Assembly: GCF_003427025.1 (NCBI RefSeq)
Contig: NZ_QVAI01000006.1
Span: forward strand, 1 to 64,000
Origin: Jiangella endophytica
GTDB taxonomy: Bacteria; Actinomycetota; Actinomycetes; Jiangellales; Jiangellaceae
DNA: 64,000 nt
Direction: 5' to 3'
Shown here: piece after piece, positions 51,754-60,788 of the stretch
How the letters are laid out: each line of letters starts with the position of its first letter
How positions within the stretch are numbered: the stretch's first letter is position 1
Notes under the pieces: model-generated
What the model was told of the DNA's origin: nothing
Database searches by the model: none
Seen by the model: the letters and a program-made list of their open reading frames with translations, nothing else
Program-made: the position numbers and the translations under genes

Positions 51754-53763
51754 GTGTCCGCCGACCCCGTCCTGCAGTCCGAGCGCGAACATCTGCGCCG
51801 CTCCCGCGCCGACCTCGAGGCGATGCGCGAGCACACCCTGTCGCTGACGGCGCAGGGCGGCGACCGCGTCTCCACCGAGTACCTGAAGGCCGCCCTGTAC
51901 CGGCGGGCGAAGGCGCTGGAGGACGATCCGTCGCTGCCGCTGTTCTTCGGCCGCATCAACCGCGTCGACCCCGGCGATGAGCACGACGGCACGTCCGAGA
52001 CCTTTCACATCGGCCGGCGGCACGTCATGGACGGCCATGGCGACCCGATGGTGGTCGACTGGCGGGCGGACGTGTCGCGGGCGTTCTATCGGGCCACCCG
52101 CGACGACCCGCACGGCGTCACGCTGCGCCGCCGCTACGGGTTCGCCGGCGGCGAGTTGACGTCGTACGAGGACGAGCACCTGCTCGACCCGGGCGAGGCC
52201 GACGTCACCAGCCGCATCCTCACCGAGGAGATCGAGCGTCCGCGCGTCGGGCCCATGCGCGACATCGTCGCCACCATCCAGCCGGAACAGGACGAGGTGG
52301 TCCGGGCGAGCCTGGACCGGACGGTGTGCGTGCAGGGCGCGCCGGGCACCGGGAAGACCGCCGTCGGGCTGCACCGGGCCGCGTTCCTGCTGCACACCTA
52401 CCGCGACCGGCTCGCCCGCACCGGCGTGCTGGTCATCGGCCCGAACCAGGCGTTCCTGCACTACATCGCCCAGGTGCTGCCGACGCTCGGCGAGGTCGAC
52501 GTCCGCCAGGTCACCGTCGCCGAACTGGTCGAGAGCGTCGCCATCAGGAGCACCGACGACCCCGCGACGGCCGGCCTGAAGGGCGACGAGCGCCTGGCGA
52601 CGGTCCTGCGCAACGCCATCTGGTCACACGTCGCCGAACCCACCGAGACGCTCTACGTCGCCCGCGGCACCCGGCGCTGGCGGGTCCCGGTGCACGAGGT
52701 CGCCGACGCCGTCCGGACGCTGCGCGAGCGCGGCGACGGCTACACGACGGCCCGCTCGCTCCTCGGCCAGCGGCTGGCGCACCGGATCCTGCTGCGCATG
52801 GAGGCGGCCGGCGAGATCACCGACGACCGCGTCCAGAACGCCGTCGCCCGGTCCCGTCCGGTGAAGGCGTACGTCGACGAGTTGTGGCCCGCGCTGGACC
52901 CCGTGAAGCTGGTCATGCGACTGCTCAGTGAGCCCGGTCTGCTCGCGACCGCCGCCGACGGGGTCCTGGACGCCGACGAGCAGCAGCGGCTGCTGTGGCG
53001 CAAGCCGGCCCGCGGCCCGAAGACCGCGCCGTGGTCGCACGCCGACGCCGTCCTGGTCGACGAGGCCGCCGCGGCGCTCGCGCGGGCCGCCGGCGTCGGG
53101 CACGTCGTGCTGGACGAGGCGCAGGACCTCTCCCCCATGGAGCTGCGCGCCGTCGGCCGGCGCGCCGCCACCGGCTCGCTCACCGTCCTCGGCGACATCG
53201 CCCAGGGCACCACGCCGTGGGCGACGCCGTCCTGGCCGGAGGCGCTGCGCCACCTCGCGCAGGACGACGCCCACCTCGAGGTGCTGCGCAAGGGCTACCG
53301 CGTCCCCGCGTCCGTCGTCGAGTTCGCCGGGCGGCTGCTGCCGGTCATCGCACCGGGCGTCGCGCCGCCGGAACCGGTCCGGTCCAATCCGGGTCGCCTC
53401 GACGTCACGCACGCCGCCGGCGACCTCACCGCGGCCGTCTCCGACGCAGCGCGCGACGTCGCGGCCCGCGAGGGCTCGGTCGGCGTCATCGTCGCCGACG
53501 ACGCGGTCGCCGGCACCACCGCCGCCCTCGACGCCGCCGGGGTGGCGCACGGAGCCCTCGCCGACGACCAGCGCGTCACCGTCGTCCCGGCCACGCTGGC
53601 GAAGGGTCTGGAGTACGACCACGTGATCGTCGTCGAGCCGGCCGCCATCGTCGCCGCCGAGCCGGCCGGGCTGCGCCGCCTCTACGTCGTACTCACCCGC
53701 GCGGTGTCGTCGCTCACCGTCGTGCACCGCGACCCGCTTCCCGAAGTACTGACTCACCAGTAG
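51754..53763 (+). CDS. HelD-like RNA polymerase-associated helicase
   Basis: 669 residues, UvrD/Rep-like superfamily 1 motor of the HelD family, which frees stalled or drug-bound RNA polymerase. An N-terminal coiled-coil arm (REHLRRSRADLEAMREHTLSL) is followed by VDWRADVSRAFYRATRDDPHGVTLRRRYGF, VCVQGAPGTGKTAVGLHRAAFLLHTY (Walker A 195-202), GVLVIGPNQAFLHYI, HVVLDEAQDLSPMELRAV (Walker B) and AKGLEYDHVIVVEP near the end. The GTG start has GAGGAGG 6-7 bases upstream. Single gene with its own promoter region. Confidence 0.92.
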   Translation: MSADPVLQSEREHLRRSRADLEAMREHTLSLTAQGGDRVSTEYLKAALYRRAKALEDDPSLPLFFGRINRVDPGDEHDGTSETFHIGRRHVMDGHGDPMVVDWRADVSRAFYRATRDDPHGVTLRRRYGFAGGELTSYEDEHLLDPGEADVTSRILTEEIERPRVGPMRDIVATIQPEQDEVVRASLDRTVCVQGAPGTGKTAVGLHRAAFLLHTYRDRLARTGVLVIGPNQAFLHYIAQVLPTLGEVDVRQVTVAELVESVAIRSTDDPATAGLKGDERLATVLRNAIWSHVAEPTETLYVARGTRRWRVPVHEVADAVRTLRERGDGYTTARSLLGQRLAHRILLRMEAAGEITDDRVQNAVARSRPVKAYVDELWPALDPVKLVMRLLSEPGLLATAADGVLDADEQQRLLWRKPARGPKTAPWSHADAVLVDEAAAALARAAGVGHVVLDEAQDLSPMELRAVGRRAATGSLTVLGDIAQGTTPWATPSWPEALRHLAQDDAHLEVLRKGYRVPASVVEFAGRLLPVIAPGVAPPEPVRSNPGRLDVTHAAGDLTAAVSDAARDVAAREGSVGVIVADDAVAGTTAALDAAGVAHGALADDQRVTVVPATLAKGLEYDHVIVVEPAAIVAAEPAGLRRLYVVLTRAVSSLTVVHRDPLPEVLTHQ

Positions 53764-53885
53764 CGTTACGATGCCGATGCCCGCCAAGGGCTACATTCTG
53801 TGTATTGTCTGCACGGCGTATGGGGTCATCGGCACCCCCCGAAACATCGCTCGAGCGAGCGACGGCACCTGCCTGGGGAGGGCGC

Positions 53886-53945
53886 ATGGCATCTGACTTC
53901 GACCTGGCACAGGCCGGACGCGGTGCCTTGGGAACCCACCGGTGA
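53886..53945 (+). CDS. 19-residue leader peptide overlapping the acyl-CoA reductase start
   Basis: An ATG preceded by a strong GGGGAGGG (about 5 bases away) opens 19 codons, MASDFDLAQAGRGALGTHR, and its TGA overlaps the GTG of the next gene (GTGA). The downstream GTG has only a weak ribosome site of its own, so ribosomes finishing the leader probably reinitiate there. The peptide has no amino-acid run typical of attenuators. It may be a simple coupling device. Confidence 0.5.
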   Translation: MASDFDLAQAGRGALGTHR

Positions 53946-56239
53946 GCGCCACTCAGGCCAGCGGAGGAACCTCGATCTTGCACGGCGCACACGTTCTGCT
54001 CACCGGCGCGACCGGGTTCGTCGGACAGGCACTGCTCGAGAAGCTGCTGTCGAGCTACCCGGACACCAGGGTGAGCCTGATCGTCCGGCCGCGAGGCGCG
54101 CTCAGCGCGCAGGATCGCATCGACCGGCTGTTCCGCAAGCCCGTCTTCGGCACCTGGCGCAAGGCCGTCGGTGAGGACGAGGCCGAGCGGCAGTACCGCG
54201 AGCGGGTCACGGTCCTCGAGGGCGACCTCGGCGAGCTGCCGCCGCTGCCGACGGACGTCGACGTCGTCATCCACTCCGCGTCCACGGTCTCCTTCGACCT
54301 GCCGATCGACGAGGCGTTCGCCTCCAACGTGTCCGGGCCGGAGTCGCTGTACCGCGCGCTGCTCGCCGGCGGCGCCGACCCGCACGTCGTGCACGTCTCC
54401 ACCGGCTACGTCGCCGGGCTGCGCAAGGGCATCGCCGAGGAGCGCAGCCTCGAGCACGAGGTCGACCGCGTCGCCGAGCTCACCTCCGCCCGGGCCGCCC
54501 GGCCGGAGATCGAGCAGCTGTCCCGCAATCCGCGGCTGCTGCGCCGGCTGCTCACGCAGGCTCAGGCCGAGCACGGCCGGGCCGGCGCCCGCGTCGTCAC
54601 CGACACCGCCGAGCAGGCCCGCCAGGACTGGGTCCGCACCGAGCTGGTCGAGGCCGGCCGCACCCGGGCGCAGAGCCTCGGCTGGCCCGACGTCTACACG
54701 TTCACCAAGGCGCTGGGCGAGCGGGTCGCCGAGGACCTCTGGGCCGGTGCCGGCCACCGGCTCACCGTCGTCCGGCCGACCATCATCGAGTCGTCGCTCA
54801 AGCACCCGTTCCCGGGCTGGATCGACGGCTTCAAGGTCGCCGACCCGCTGATCGCGGCGTACGGCCGCGGCCTGCTGCCGGAGTTCCCCGCGCTGGCCGA
54901 CACCGTGCTCGACGTCATCCCGGTCGACTTCGTCGTCAACGCGGCGCTGGCCGCGGCCGCCGCGCCGCCCCCGCCCGGCGAGGCGCAGTACTTCCAGGTC
55001 AGCTCCGGCATCACCAACCCGCTGCCGTTCGGCCGGCTGCTCCGGCTGGTCCGCGAGTACTTCGAGACCAACCCGCTCACGGACGCCAAGGGCGGCCATC
55101 TCGCCGTCCCGTCGTGGTCGTTCCCGCACCGCGGCGTGGTCGAGCGGGCGCTGCACCGTCGCGAGCGGGTCGTCGACCTCGCCGACAAGGCGGTCGACCG
55201 GCTGCCGCCCGGCGAGCGGTCGCGCAAGTGGATCTCCACCATCTACCGGGCCCGGCGCGATCTCGACACCCTGCGCAAGTTCACCTCGCTGTACCAGCCG
55301 TACACCGAGACCGAGGTCATCTTCGACGACGCCCGGCTGCGGACGTTGCACGCGTCGCTGCCCGACGACCGCAAGGCCGAGCACGGCTTCGACGTCACCG
55401 AGATCGACTGGGCACACTACCTGCAGAAGATCCACATCCCGAGCGTGCCCGGCCTGACGCGCGGCAGCGGCGGCGACGGCGGCAGCGGCGGCTCCGCGCC
55501 CCTCGAGCTGCCGCGGCGCACCGACGTCGTCGCCGTCTTCGACCTGCAGAAGACCGTCGCCGCGGCGACACTGGTCGAGCACTACGTGTGGATCGAGCTG
55601 GCCGCCAAGCCGCTGTCGCGCTGGCCGGTCGTGCTGAGCAACCTGGTCGCGCTGGGCCCGCGTTACCTGCAGGCCGAGCGGCGCGACCGCGGCGACTTCA
55701 TCCGCACGTTCATGCGCCGCTACGAGGGCGTCAACGAGAACGAGCTGCGCAAGATCATCGCCGACGAGGTGACGGTCTCGCTGCACCGCGGCCTGTTCGA
55801 GGACGCGCTCGAACGCATCAAGGCACACCGCGCGGCCGGGCACCGCACCGTCCTGCTGACGGGCGAGATCGACGTGTTCGTCGAGCCGCTGGCGCCGCTG
55901 TTCGACGTCATGGTGGCCGGCAAGATGGAGTCCGACGAGTCCGGCCGCTGGACGGGGCACCTGGCCACGCCGCCGCTGGTCGGCGAGGCACGGGCCGCCT
56001 GGCTGCGCCGCTACGCGCGGGCCGAGGGCCTCGACCTCACCGGCTCGTACGCCTACGGCGACAGCTACGCCGACCGGTCCTGGCTCGAGGTCGTCGGCCA
56101 CCCGAACGCCGTCAACCCCGACGCCAGCCTGTACCGGTACGCCAAGTCCAAGCGCTGGCCGGTGCACAGCTGGACCACCACCGCCGAGGGCCGGTTGTCG
56201 CCGGTCCTGCGTAGCGTCCGCGGAGCGCGACGGGCATGA
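53942..56239 (+). CDS. Fatty acyl-CoA reductase fused to a HAD-IB domain
   Basis: 765 residues. Residues 15-360 are an extended SDR (FAR-N/NAD_binding_4) with the NADPH loop TGATGFVG (21-28), HSASTVSFDLP, HVSTGYVAGL and active-site Tyr252/Lys256 in VYTFTKALGE. About 365-470 is the FAR C-terminal helical domain. After a Gly/Ser linker (508-519), residues 525-765 are a HAD-IB phosphatase-like domain: VFDLQKT (534-538), LLTGEID, YGDSYADRSW (706-711). The HAD motif I has Gln536 where the acid/base Asp belongs. Expected reaction: acyl-CoA to fatty alcohol, the alkyl donor for the alkyl-DHAP synthase encoded three genes on. Confidence 0.85.
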   Translation: MSATQASGGTSILHGAHVLLTGATGFVGQALLEKLLSSYPDTRVSLIVRPRGALSAQDRIDRLFRKPVFGTWRKAVGEDEAERQYRERVTVLEGDLGELPPLPTDVDVVIHSASTVSFDLPIDEAFASNVSGPESLYRALLAGGADPHVVHVSTGYVAGLRKGIAEERSLEHEVDRVAELTSARAARPEIEQLSRNPRLLRRLLTQAQAEHGRAGARVVTDTAEQARQDWVRTELVEAGRTRAQSLGWPDVYTFTKALGERVAEDLWAGAGHRLTVVRPTIIESSLKHPFPGWIDGFKVADPLIAAYGRGLLPEFPALADTVLDVIPVDFVVNAALAAAAAPPPPGEAQYFQVSSGITNPLPFGRLLRLVREYFETNPLTDAKGGHLAVPSWSFPHRGVVERALHRRERVVDLADKAVDRLPPGERSRKWISTIYRARRDLDTLRKFTSLYQPYTETEVIFDDARLRTLHASLPDDRKAEHGFDVTEIDWAHYLQKIHIPSVPGLTRGSGGDGGSGGSAPLELPRRTDVVAVFDLQKTVAAATLVEHYVWIELAAKPLSRWPVVLSNLVALGPRYLQAERRDRGDFIRTFMRRYEGVNENELRKIIADEVTVSLHRGLFEDALERIKAHRAAGHRTVLLTGEIDVFVEPLAPLFDVMVAGKMESDESGRWTGHLATPPLVGEARAAWLRRYARAEGLDLTGSYAYGDSYADRSWLEVVGHPNAVNPDASLYRYAKSKRWPVHSWTTTAEGRLSPVLRSVRGARRA

Positions 56240-57021
56240 CCGGGGCGCTGCTCACCGGCCGGGCCTTGGTCACCGGCGGGACGTCCGGCATCGGTCTCGC
56301 GTTCGCCACGGCGCTCGCCGCGCGCGGCTGCGATCTCGTGCTGGTGGCCCGCGACGAGGACCGGCTCAAGCGCACGGCCGACGAGTTGCGCCAGCGCTAC
56401 GGCGTCGACGTCGAGGTGCTGGCGGCAGACCTCGCCGACCGCGCCCAGGTCGACACCGTCGCCGCCCGGCTGACCGACGCGGACTCCCCCGTCGAGGTGT
56501 TCGTCAACAACGCCGGCAAGGGCGTCCACTCACGCCTGGTGACCGACGACACCAGTGAGCACGAGCAGGCCATCGATCTGATGATCACCGCGGTCGTCGT
56601 GCTCGGCGCGGCCGCCGCCCGCACCATGCGCGATCGCGGGCACGGCGTCATCGTCAACGTGTCGTCGGTCGCCGGCCTCATCACGATGGGCGGCTACTCG
56701 GCGGTGAAGTCGTTCGTCCGCACCTACTCCGAGAGCCTGTCGCTGGAGCTGGCCGGCACAGGCGTGCAGGTCACGGCGCTGCTGCCGGGCTGGGTGCGCA
56801 CCGAGTTCCACGAACGCGCCGGCATCCGCACCAGCTCGATCCCGTCGTCGCTGTGGCTCGACGCCGACCGCGTGGTGGCCGATTGCCTGGCCGATGTCGA
56901 GAAGCGGCGGGTCCGTTCGATACCGTCAGCACGGTTCAAGGTCCTGGCCTGGCTGGCCCAGCACGCCCCACGGGCGGCGGTGCGCAAGGTCACGGCGCGA
57001 CTGGTGAGCGGACGACGATGA
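56236..57021 (+). CDS. Short-chain dehydrogenase/reductase
   Basis: 261 residues, classical SDR: TGGTSGIGLAFA (NAD(P) loop, about 14-25), NNAGKG, the Ser in VNVSSVAG, and the catalytic YSAVK (Tyr/Lys). A basic residue (ARDEDRLKR) after strand 2 suggests NADPH. The C-terminus is extended by an amphipathic basic segment (RFKVLAWLAQHAPRAAVRKVTARLVSGRR) that may sit on the membrane. In this operon it is a good candidate for alkyl/acyl-DHAP reductase. The ATG overlaps the previous stop (ATGA). Confidence 0.85.
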   Translation: MTGALLTGRALVTGGTSGIGLAFATALAARGCDLVLVARDEDRLKRTADELRQRYGVDVEVLAADLADRAQVDTVAARLTDADSPVEVFVNNAGKGVHSRLVTDDTSEHEQAIDLMITAVVVLGAAAARTMRDRGHGVIVNVSSVAGLITMGGYSAVKSFVRTYSESLSLELAGTGVQVTALLPGWVRTEFHERAGIRTSSIPSSLWLDADRVVADCLADVEKRRVRSIPSARFKVLAWLAQHAPRAAVRKVTARLVSGRR

Positions 57022-57788
57022 GCGAACTGCCGAGTACGAAGAGGTACCACGCGGCCTGGCACCGCTGGGCCCGGTTCGTGGCGCAGCGCCTGCTCCTGCG
57101 GCCGGTGGTGCACCTGACGACGAAGGTGTCGGTGCGCGGCGCCCAGAACCTCGACGGCCTGGACGCCCCGTTCATCGTCGTGGCCAACCACAGCAGCCAC
57201 CTCGACGCGCCGCTGCTGGTCACCGAACTGCCGCGGCGTTACACCCGCACCATGGCCGTCAACGCCGCCGCCGACTACTTCTACCGCTGGTGGTGGATGA
57301 AGGCGACCACGTCGGTGTTCTTCAACACCTACCCGGTCAGCCGCACCAACGCCGACATGGGCAAGGGCCGCGGTCTGGCCAACCGGCTGCTGAGCGAGGA
57401 CGTCCCCGTCGTCGTGTTCCCGGAGGGCACCCGGCGCAACACCGAGGGCGGCGTCAAGCGGTTCAAGCCGGGCGCGGCCGCGCTGAGCATCGCGCAGGGC
57501 GTGCCGTGCGTGCCGGTGGCGATCATCGGCACCCACGACGCCATGCCGGTCGGGCACTTCTGGCCGAAGCCGGGCCGGCCGCCGGTCGCGGTGGTCATCG
57601 GCGCGCCGATCCACCCGCTGGCCGGCGAACGGACCCGCGAACTGACCGAACGGCTCGAGGCGAAGGTGGCCGCCATGGCGGCTACCGGCGACCCCGACGC
57701 CGAGGGGAAACCGCTGCGCGACGCCGCCTCGCCGGAGCACCCGGCGGAGCAGGCGAGCGACCACGCTCAGAAGGAGGAGGCGTCGTGA
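57018..57788 (+). CDS. PlsC-family glycerolipid acyltransferase
   Basis: 256 residues. It has the catalytic block VVANHSSHLDAPLL (H-x4-D), the phosphate-binding block VVVFPEGTRRNTEGGVKRFKPGAAALSIAQGVPCVPVAIIG, and a hydrophobic N-terminal stretch for membrane association. It moves an acyl group from CoA or ACP to a glycerol-phosphate-type acceptor; here either DHAP (making acyl-DHAP) or 1-alkyl-glycerol-3-phosphate would fit. Overlaps both neighbours (ATGA, GTGA). Confidence 0.88.
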   Translation: MSELPSTKRYHAAWHRWARFVAQRLLLRPVVHLTTKVSVRGAQNLDGLDAPFIVVANHSSHLDAPLLVTELPRRYTRTMAVNAAADYFYRWWWMKATTSVFFNTYPVSRTNADMGKGRGLANRLLSEDVPVVVFPEGTRRNTEGGVKRFKPGAAALSIAQGVPCVPVAIIGTHDAMPVGHFWPKPGRPPVAVVIGAPIHPLAGERTRELTERLEAKVAAMAATGDPDAEGKPLRDAASPEHPAEQASDHAQKEEAS

Positions 57789-59473
57789 CCGGTGTCAAGC
57801 ACCAGAAGTGGTGGGGCTGGGGCGTCGAAGGCATCAGCTTCACCCACGAGGACAAGCCGAAGATGGCTCCGTTCGTCATGGAGAAGGTCGGCATCGACCT
57901 CAACGCGCCCGGCACGCCGCCGCCCGCGTTCGACGACCTCAAGGTGCCGGCCTCCCAGCTGGGCGACGATCTCGATGCGAAGCTGCGCGACGCCGTGGGC
58001 GAGCAGTACGTCGACACCGACGACCTCAACCGCGTGGTGCACACCTACGGCAAGGGGCTGGTCGACCTCGTCCGGGTGCGCGCCGGCGATCTCCCGCGCG
58101 TCCCCGATGTCGTCGTCTACCCGGGCGACGAGGACCAGGTGCGGCAGGTGGTCGACGCCGTGGTCGCGGCCGACGGCGTCCTCATCCCGTTCGGCGGCGG
58201 CTCGAACATCTCCGGCTCGCTCACGCCGCAGCCGGCCGAGCAGCGCGTCGTCGTCTCGCTCGACCTCGGCCGGCTGAGCCGGGTGCTCGAGGTCGACGAG
58301 GCCGCCGGACTGGCCCGCATCCAGGCCGGAGCGCTCGGCCCGGACCTCGAGGACCAGCTCAACGCCCGCGGCTGGACCATGGGCCACCAGCCCGACAGCT
58401 TCAAGCACTCGACGCTGGGCGGCTGGGTGGCGACGCGCAGCTCGGGCATGCAGTCCGACAAGTACGGAGATATCGCCGACATCACCCGCGGCCTGCGGGT
58501 CGTGCTGCCGGGCAAGGTCATCGTGCTGCGGCCGCTGCCGAGCACGTCGTCGGGCCCGAGCGTGCGCGAGATGATCCTCGGCTCCGAGGGCCGGCTGGGC
58601 GTCATCACCGAGGCCTGGGTCAACGTGCACCGGCTGCCGGAGAACCGCGAGATCATCGCGTACCTGTTCCCGACGTGGGCGGCGGGCATCGCGGCGATGC
58701 ACGAGATCTCCGAGTCAGACGCGGCGCCGACGGTCACGCGCGTCTCCGACGCCAACGAGACCGCGTTCTCGCTGGCCATGCAGAAGCCGTCGAAGGGGCT
58801 GGCCGCGAAGGCCGGGCCGATCCTGTTCAACGTGCTGGAGCGGCGCGGCTGGGACCTCTCCGCGGCCTGCCTGTCCTACATCGGCTACGAGGGCACGGAG
58901 TCGCACCTCAAGTACGAGAAGGGCCTCGTCGGCAAGATCGTGAAGAAGCACGGCGGGATCAAGCTGGGCAAGGGCCCGGGCTCGCTGTACGACCAGAAGA
59001 AGTTCGACACCCCGTACATCCGCGACTTCCTGCTCGACATCGGCGCGCTCGGCGACGTGTCCGAGACCGCGGCGCCGTGGTCGAAGCTGATGAACCTGTA
59101 CGCCAACACCATCCGGGCGGCCAACGAGGCCTACGCCGAACTGGGCGTCAAGGGCTTCGTGATGTGCCACCTGTCGCACAGCTACCACTCCGGTGCGTGC
59201 CTGTACTTCACCTTCGCGTTCCCGCCCGGCACCGACGTGCCCGCGGAGCAGATCGAGCAGTACTGGGTGGTGAAGAAGGCCATCCAGCAGTCGTTCATCG
59301 ACAACGAGGCCACCATCTCGCACCACCACGGCGTCGGCACCGACCACGCGCACTGGCTCGAGGACGACATCTCCCCCGCCGGCACCGACGTCATGGCCGG
59401 GCTGCTGAAGTCGGTCGACCCCGGCCGCAACCTCAACCCTGGGACGCTGCTGCCAGCTCACCGGGAGTGGTGA
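57785..59473 (+). CDS. Alkyl-dihydroxyacetonephosphate synthase (AGPS-like)
   Basis: 562 residues. FAD-binding PCMH/vanillyl-alcohol-oxidase fold: N-terminal QKWWGWGVEGISF, FAD loop PFGGGSNISG (135-144), GHQPDSFKHSTLGGWVATRSSGMQSDKYGDI and LGSEGRLGVITEAWV. The C-terminal part has the residues special to AGPS: YHSGACLYFTFAF (Tyr467, matching human Tyr578) and ISHHHGVG (His513-515). AGPS swaps the acyl chain of acyl-DHAP for a fatty alcohol, forming the ether bond. Last gene of the operon; GTG with AAGGAGG. Its 3' end overlaps the convergent MFS gene by 41 bases. Confidence 0.9.
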   Translation: MTGVKHQKWWGWGVEGISFTHEDKPKMAPFVMEKVGIDLNAPGTPPPAFDDLKVPASQLGDDLDAKLRDAVGEQYVDTDDLNRVVHTYGKGLVDLVRVRAGDLPRVPDVVVYPGDEDQVRQVVDAVVAADGVLIPFGGGSNISGSLTPQPAEQRVVVSLDLGRLSRVLEVDEAAGLARIQAGALGPDLEDQLNARGWTMGHQPDSFKHSTLGGWVATRSSGMQSDKYGDIADITRGLRVVLPGKVIVLRPLPSTSSGPSVREMILGSEGRLGVITEAWVNVHRLPENREIIAYLFPTWAAGIAAMHEISESDAAPTVTRVSDANETAFSLAMQKPSKGLAAKAGPILFNVLERRGWDLSAACLSYIGYEGTESHLKYEKGLVGKIVKKHGGIKLGKGPGSLYDQKKFDTPYIRDFLLDIGALGDVSETAAPWSKLMNLYANTIRAANEAYAELGVKGFVMCHLSHSYHSGACLYFTFAFPPGTDVPAEQIEQYWVVKKAIQQSFIDNEATISHHHGVGTDHAHWLEDDISPAGTDVMAGLLKSVDPGRNLNPGTLLPAHREW

Positions 59474-60686
59474 CGGCGGCCGCCGGCCGCGGCCGCTGGG
59501 TGCGCAGCCGGACGACGGCCAGCACCACGGCGAGTGCCGCGGCGGTCACCGTCACGGCGAACGCGGGACGGTGCCCGCCGAGGTCGGCCAGCCGCCCCGC
59601 GACGCCGGATCCGACGGCGTAACCGATGCCGGTGGCGCCGGCCAGCAGCGTCATCGCCGCGCCGACGCGCGTGGCCGGCACCTGCCGCTCCGCGGCGGCG
59701 AAGACGCTGATCATGTACGGGGCGACGGCCAGGCCGAGCACCAGCACGACGGGCACCAGCGAGGCCAGCGAGCCGGTCAGCAGCAGCGGCGACGACAGCA
59801 CGACCAGGCCGACGGCGAACACCAGGATCCGCCGGTCGTAGCCGAACCGGGCCGGCAGCGCCGCCGTCGCCAGCCCGGCCAGCACGCTGCCCGCGCCGAG
59901 CAGCGCGTGCACCAGACCGGCCAGCCCGGGCGTGCCCGCGGCCGTGGCCAGCGCCGTCGTGCCGGTCTGGGTGGCGCCGAAGATGACGCCGATGAGCAGC
60001 TGGGCCAGGCAGAGGGTCAGGAACGCGGCGGTGACGAACGCCTCGCCGTGCGCGGCCGCGGACGCCCGCAGCGCGTGGGTCAGCCGGGCGGTCGGGTGCA
60101 GCGCGAACCACGAGCCGAACACCATCAGCAGTGCGGCGGCGGCGAGCAGCGCACCGCTCGGGCTCAGCGCGACCGCACCGAGGCCGACCAGAGCCGGGCC
60201 GAGCACGAACGACGCCTCGTCGGCGGCGCCCTCGTAGGAGAACGCGGCGTCGACCAGCCGCGGCTGTGCGTTGCCGGTGCGGTGGGTGATGGGCCGCCAG
60301 CGCACCCGGGCCAGCGGGCCGACCTGCGGCATGGTGAACCCGGCGACGGCGGCCGCGCCGACCAGTGCCGGGATGCTCGCGTCGGCGTGCACGGCCGCGA
60401 CCAGCGCGGCGAGCGCGACACCCGCCGTCAGCGACTGCGCCAGCACGACCGGCCGCTGCCCGACGCGGTCGGCGACTCCGCCGGCCAGCGGGGCGCCGAC
60501 GGCGTTGGCGACGGCCAGCGCGCCGGCGGCCAGGCCACCGGCGGCGTACCGGCCGGTGGCGTCGGAGACCAGCAGCAGCGTGCCGAGCTGGCTCATGGCA
60601 AGGGGCAGCCGCCCGAGGAAGGCGACGACGACGTAACCGAGGCCGGCCAGCGAGAGCAGCCGGCGGTACGAGGCAAGTGGGGACAC
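59433..60686 (-). CDS. MFS transporter
   Basis: 417 residues, 12 predicted helices. GGVADRVGQRPVVLAQSL is the motif A loop; ALARVRWRPITHRTGNAQPRLVDAAFSYEGAADEASFVLGPALVG is the conserved middle block of an actinobacterial group usually labelled only MFS transporter. The GTG at 60686 has CCGGAG 7 bases upstream. Its 3' end overlaps the alkyl-DHAP synthase gene by 41 bases on the opposite strand. Substrate unknown. Confidence 0.82.
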   Translation of the reverse strand: MSPLASYRRLLSLAGLGYVVVAFLGRLPLAMSQLGTLLLVSDATGRYAAGGLAAGALAVANAVGAPLAGGVADRVGQRPVVLAQSLTAGVALAALVAAVHADASIPALVGAAAVAGFTMPQVGPLARVRWRPITHRTGNAQPRLVDAAFSYEGAADEASFVLGPALVGLGAVALSPSGALLAAAALLMVFGSWFALHPTARLTHALRASAAAHGEAFVTAAFLTLCLAQLLIGVIFGATQTGTTALATAAGTPGLAGLVHALLGAGSVLAGLATAALPARFGYDRRILVFAVGLVVLSSPLLLTGSLASLVPVVLVLGLAVAPYMISVFAAAERQVPATRVGAAMTLLAGATGIGYAVGSGVAGRLADLGGHRPAFAVTVTAAALAVVLAVVRLRTQRPRPAAAVTTPGELAAASQG

Positions 60687-60788
60687 GACAGGACTCCGGA
60701 GGGACGCTTCAGCTGCGCGCCTCCCCACCACCAGGTCGCGCACAAGCCCTGTGCTGCTCGAAGTCTAGCAAATCCACCCCCGCCCCCG

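Noticed and set aside
50714-52461. Overlapping leftward frames across repeat copy A and the helD start
   Set aside because: They do not match between repeat copies and overlap a well-supported helicase gene.
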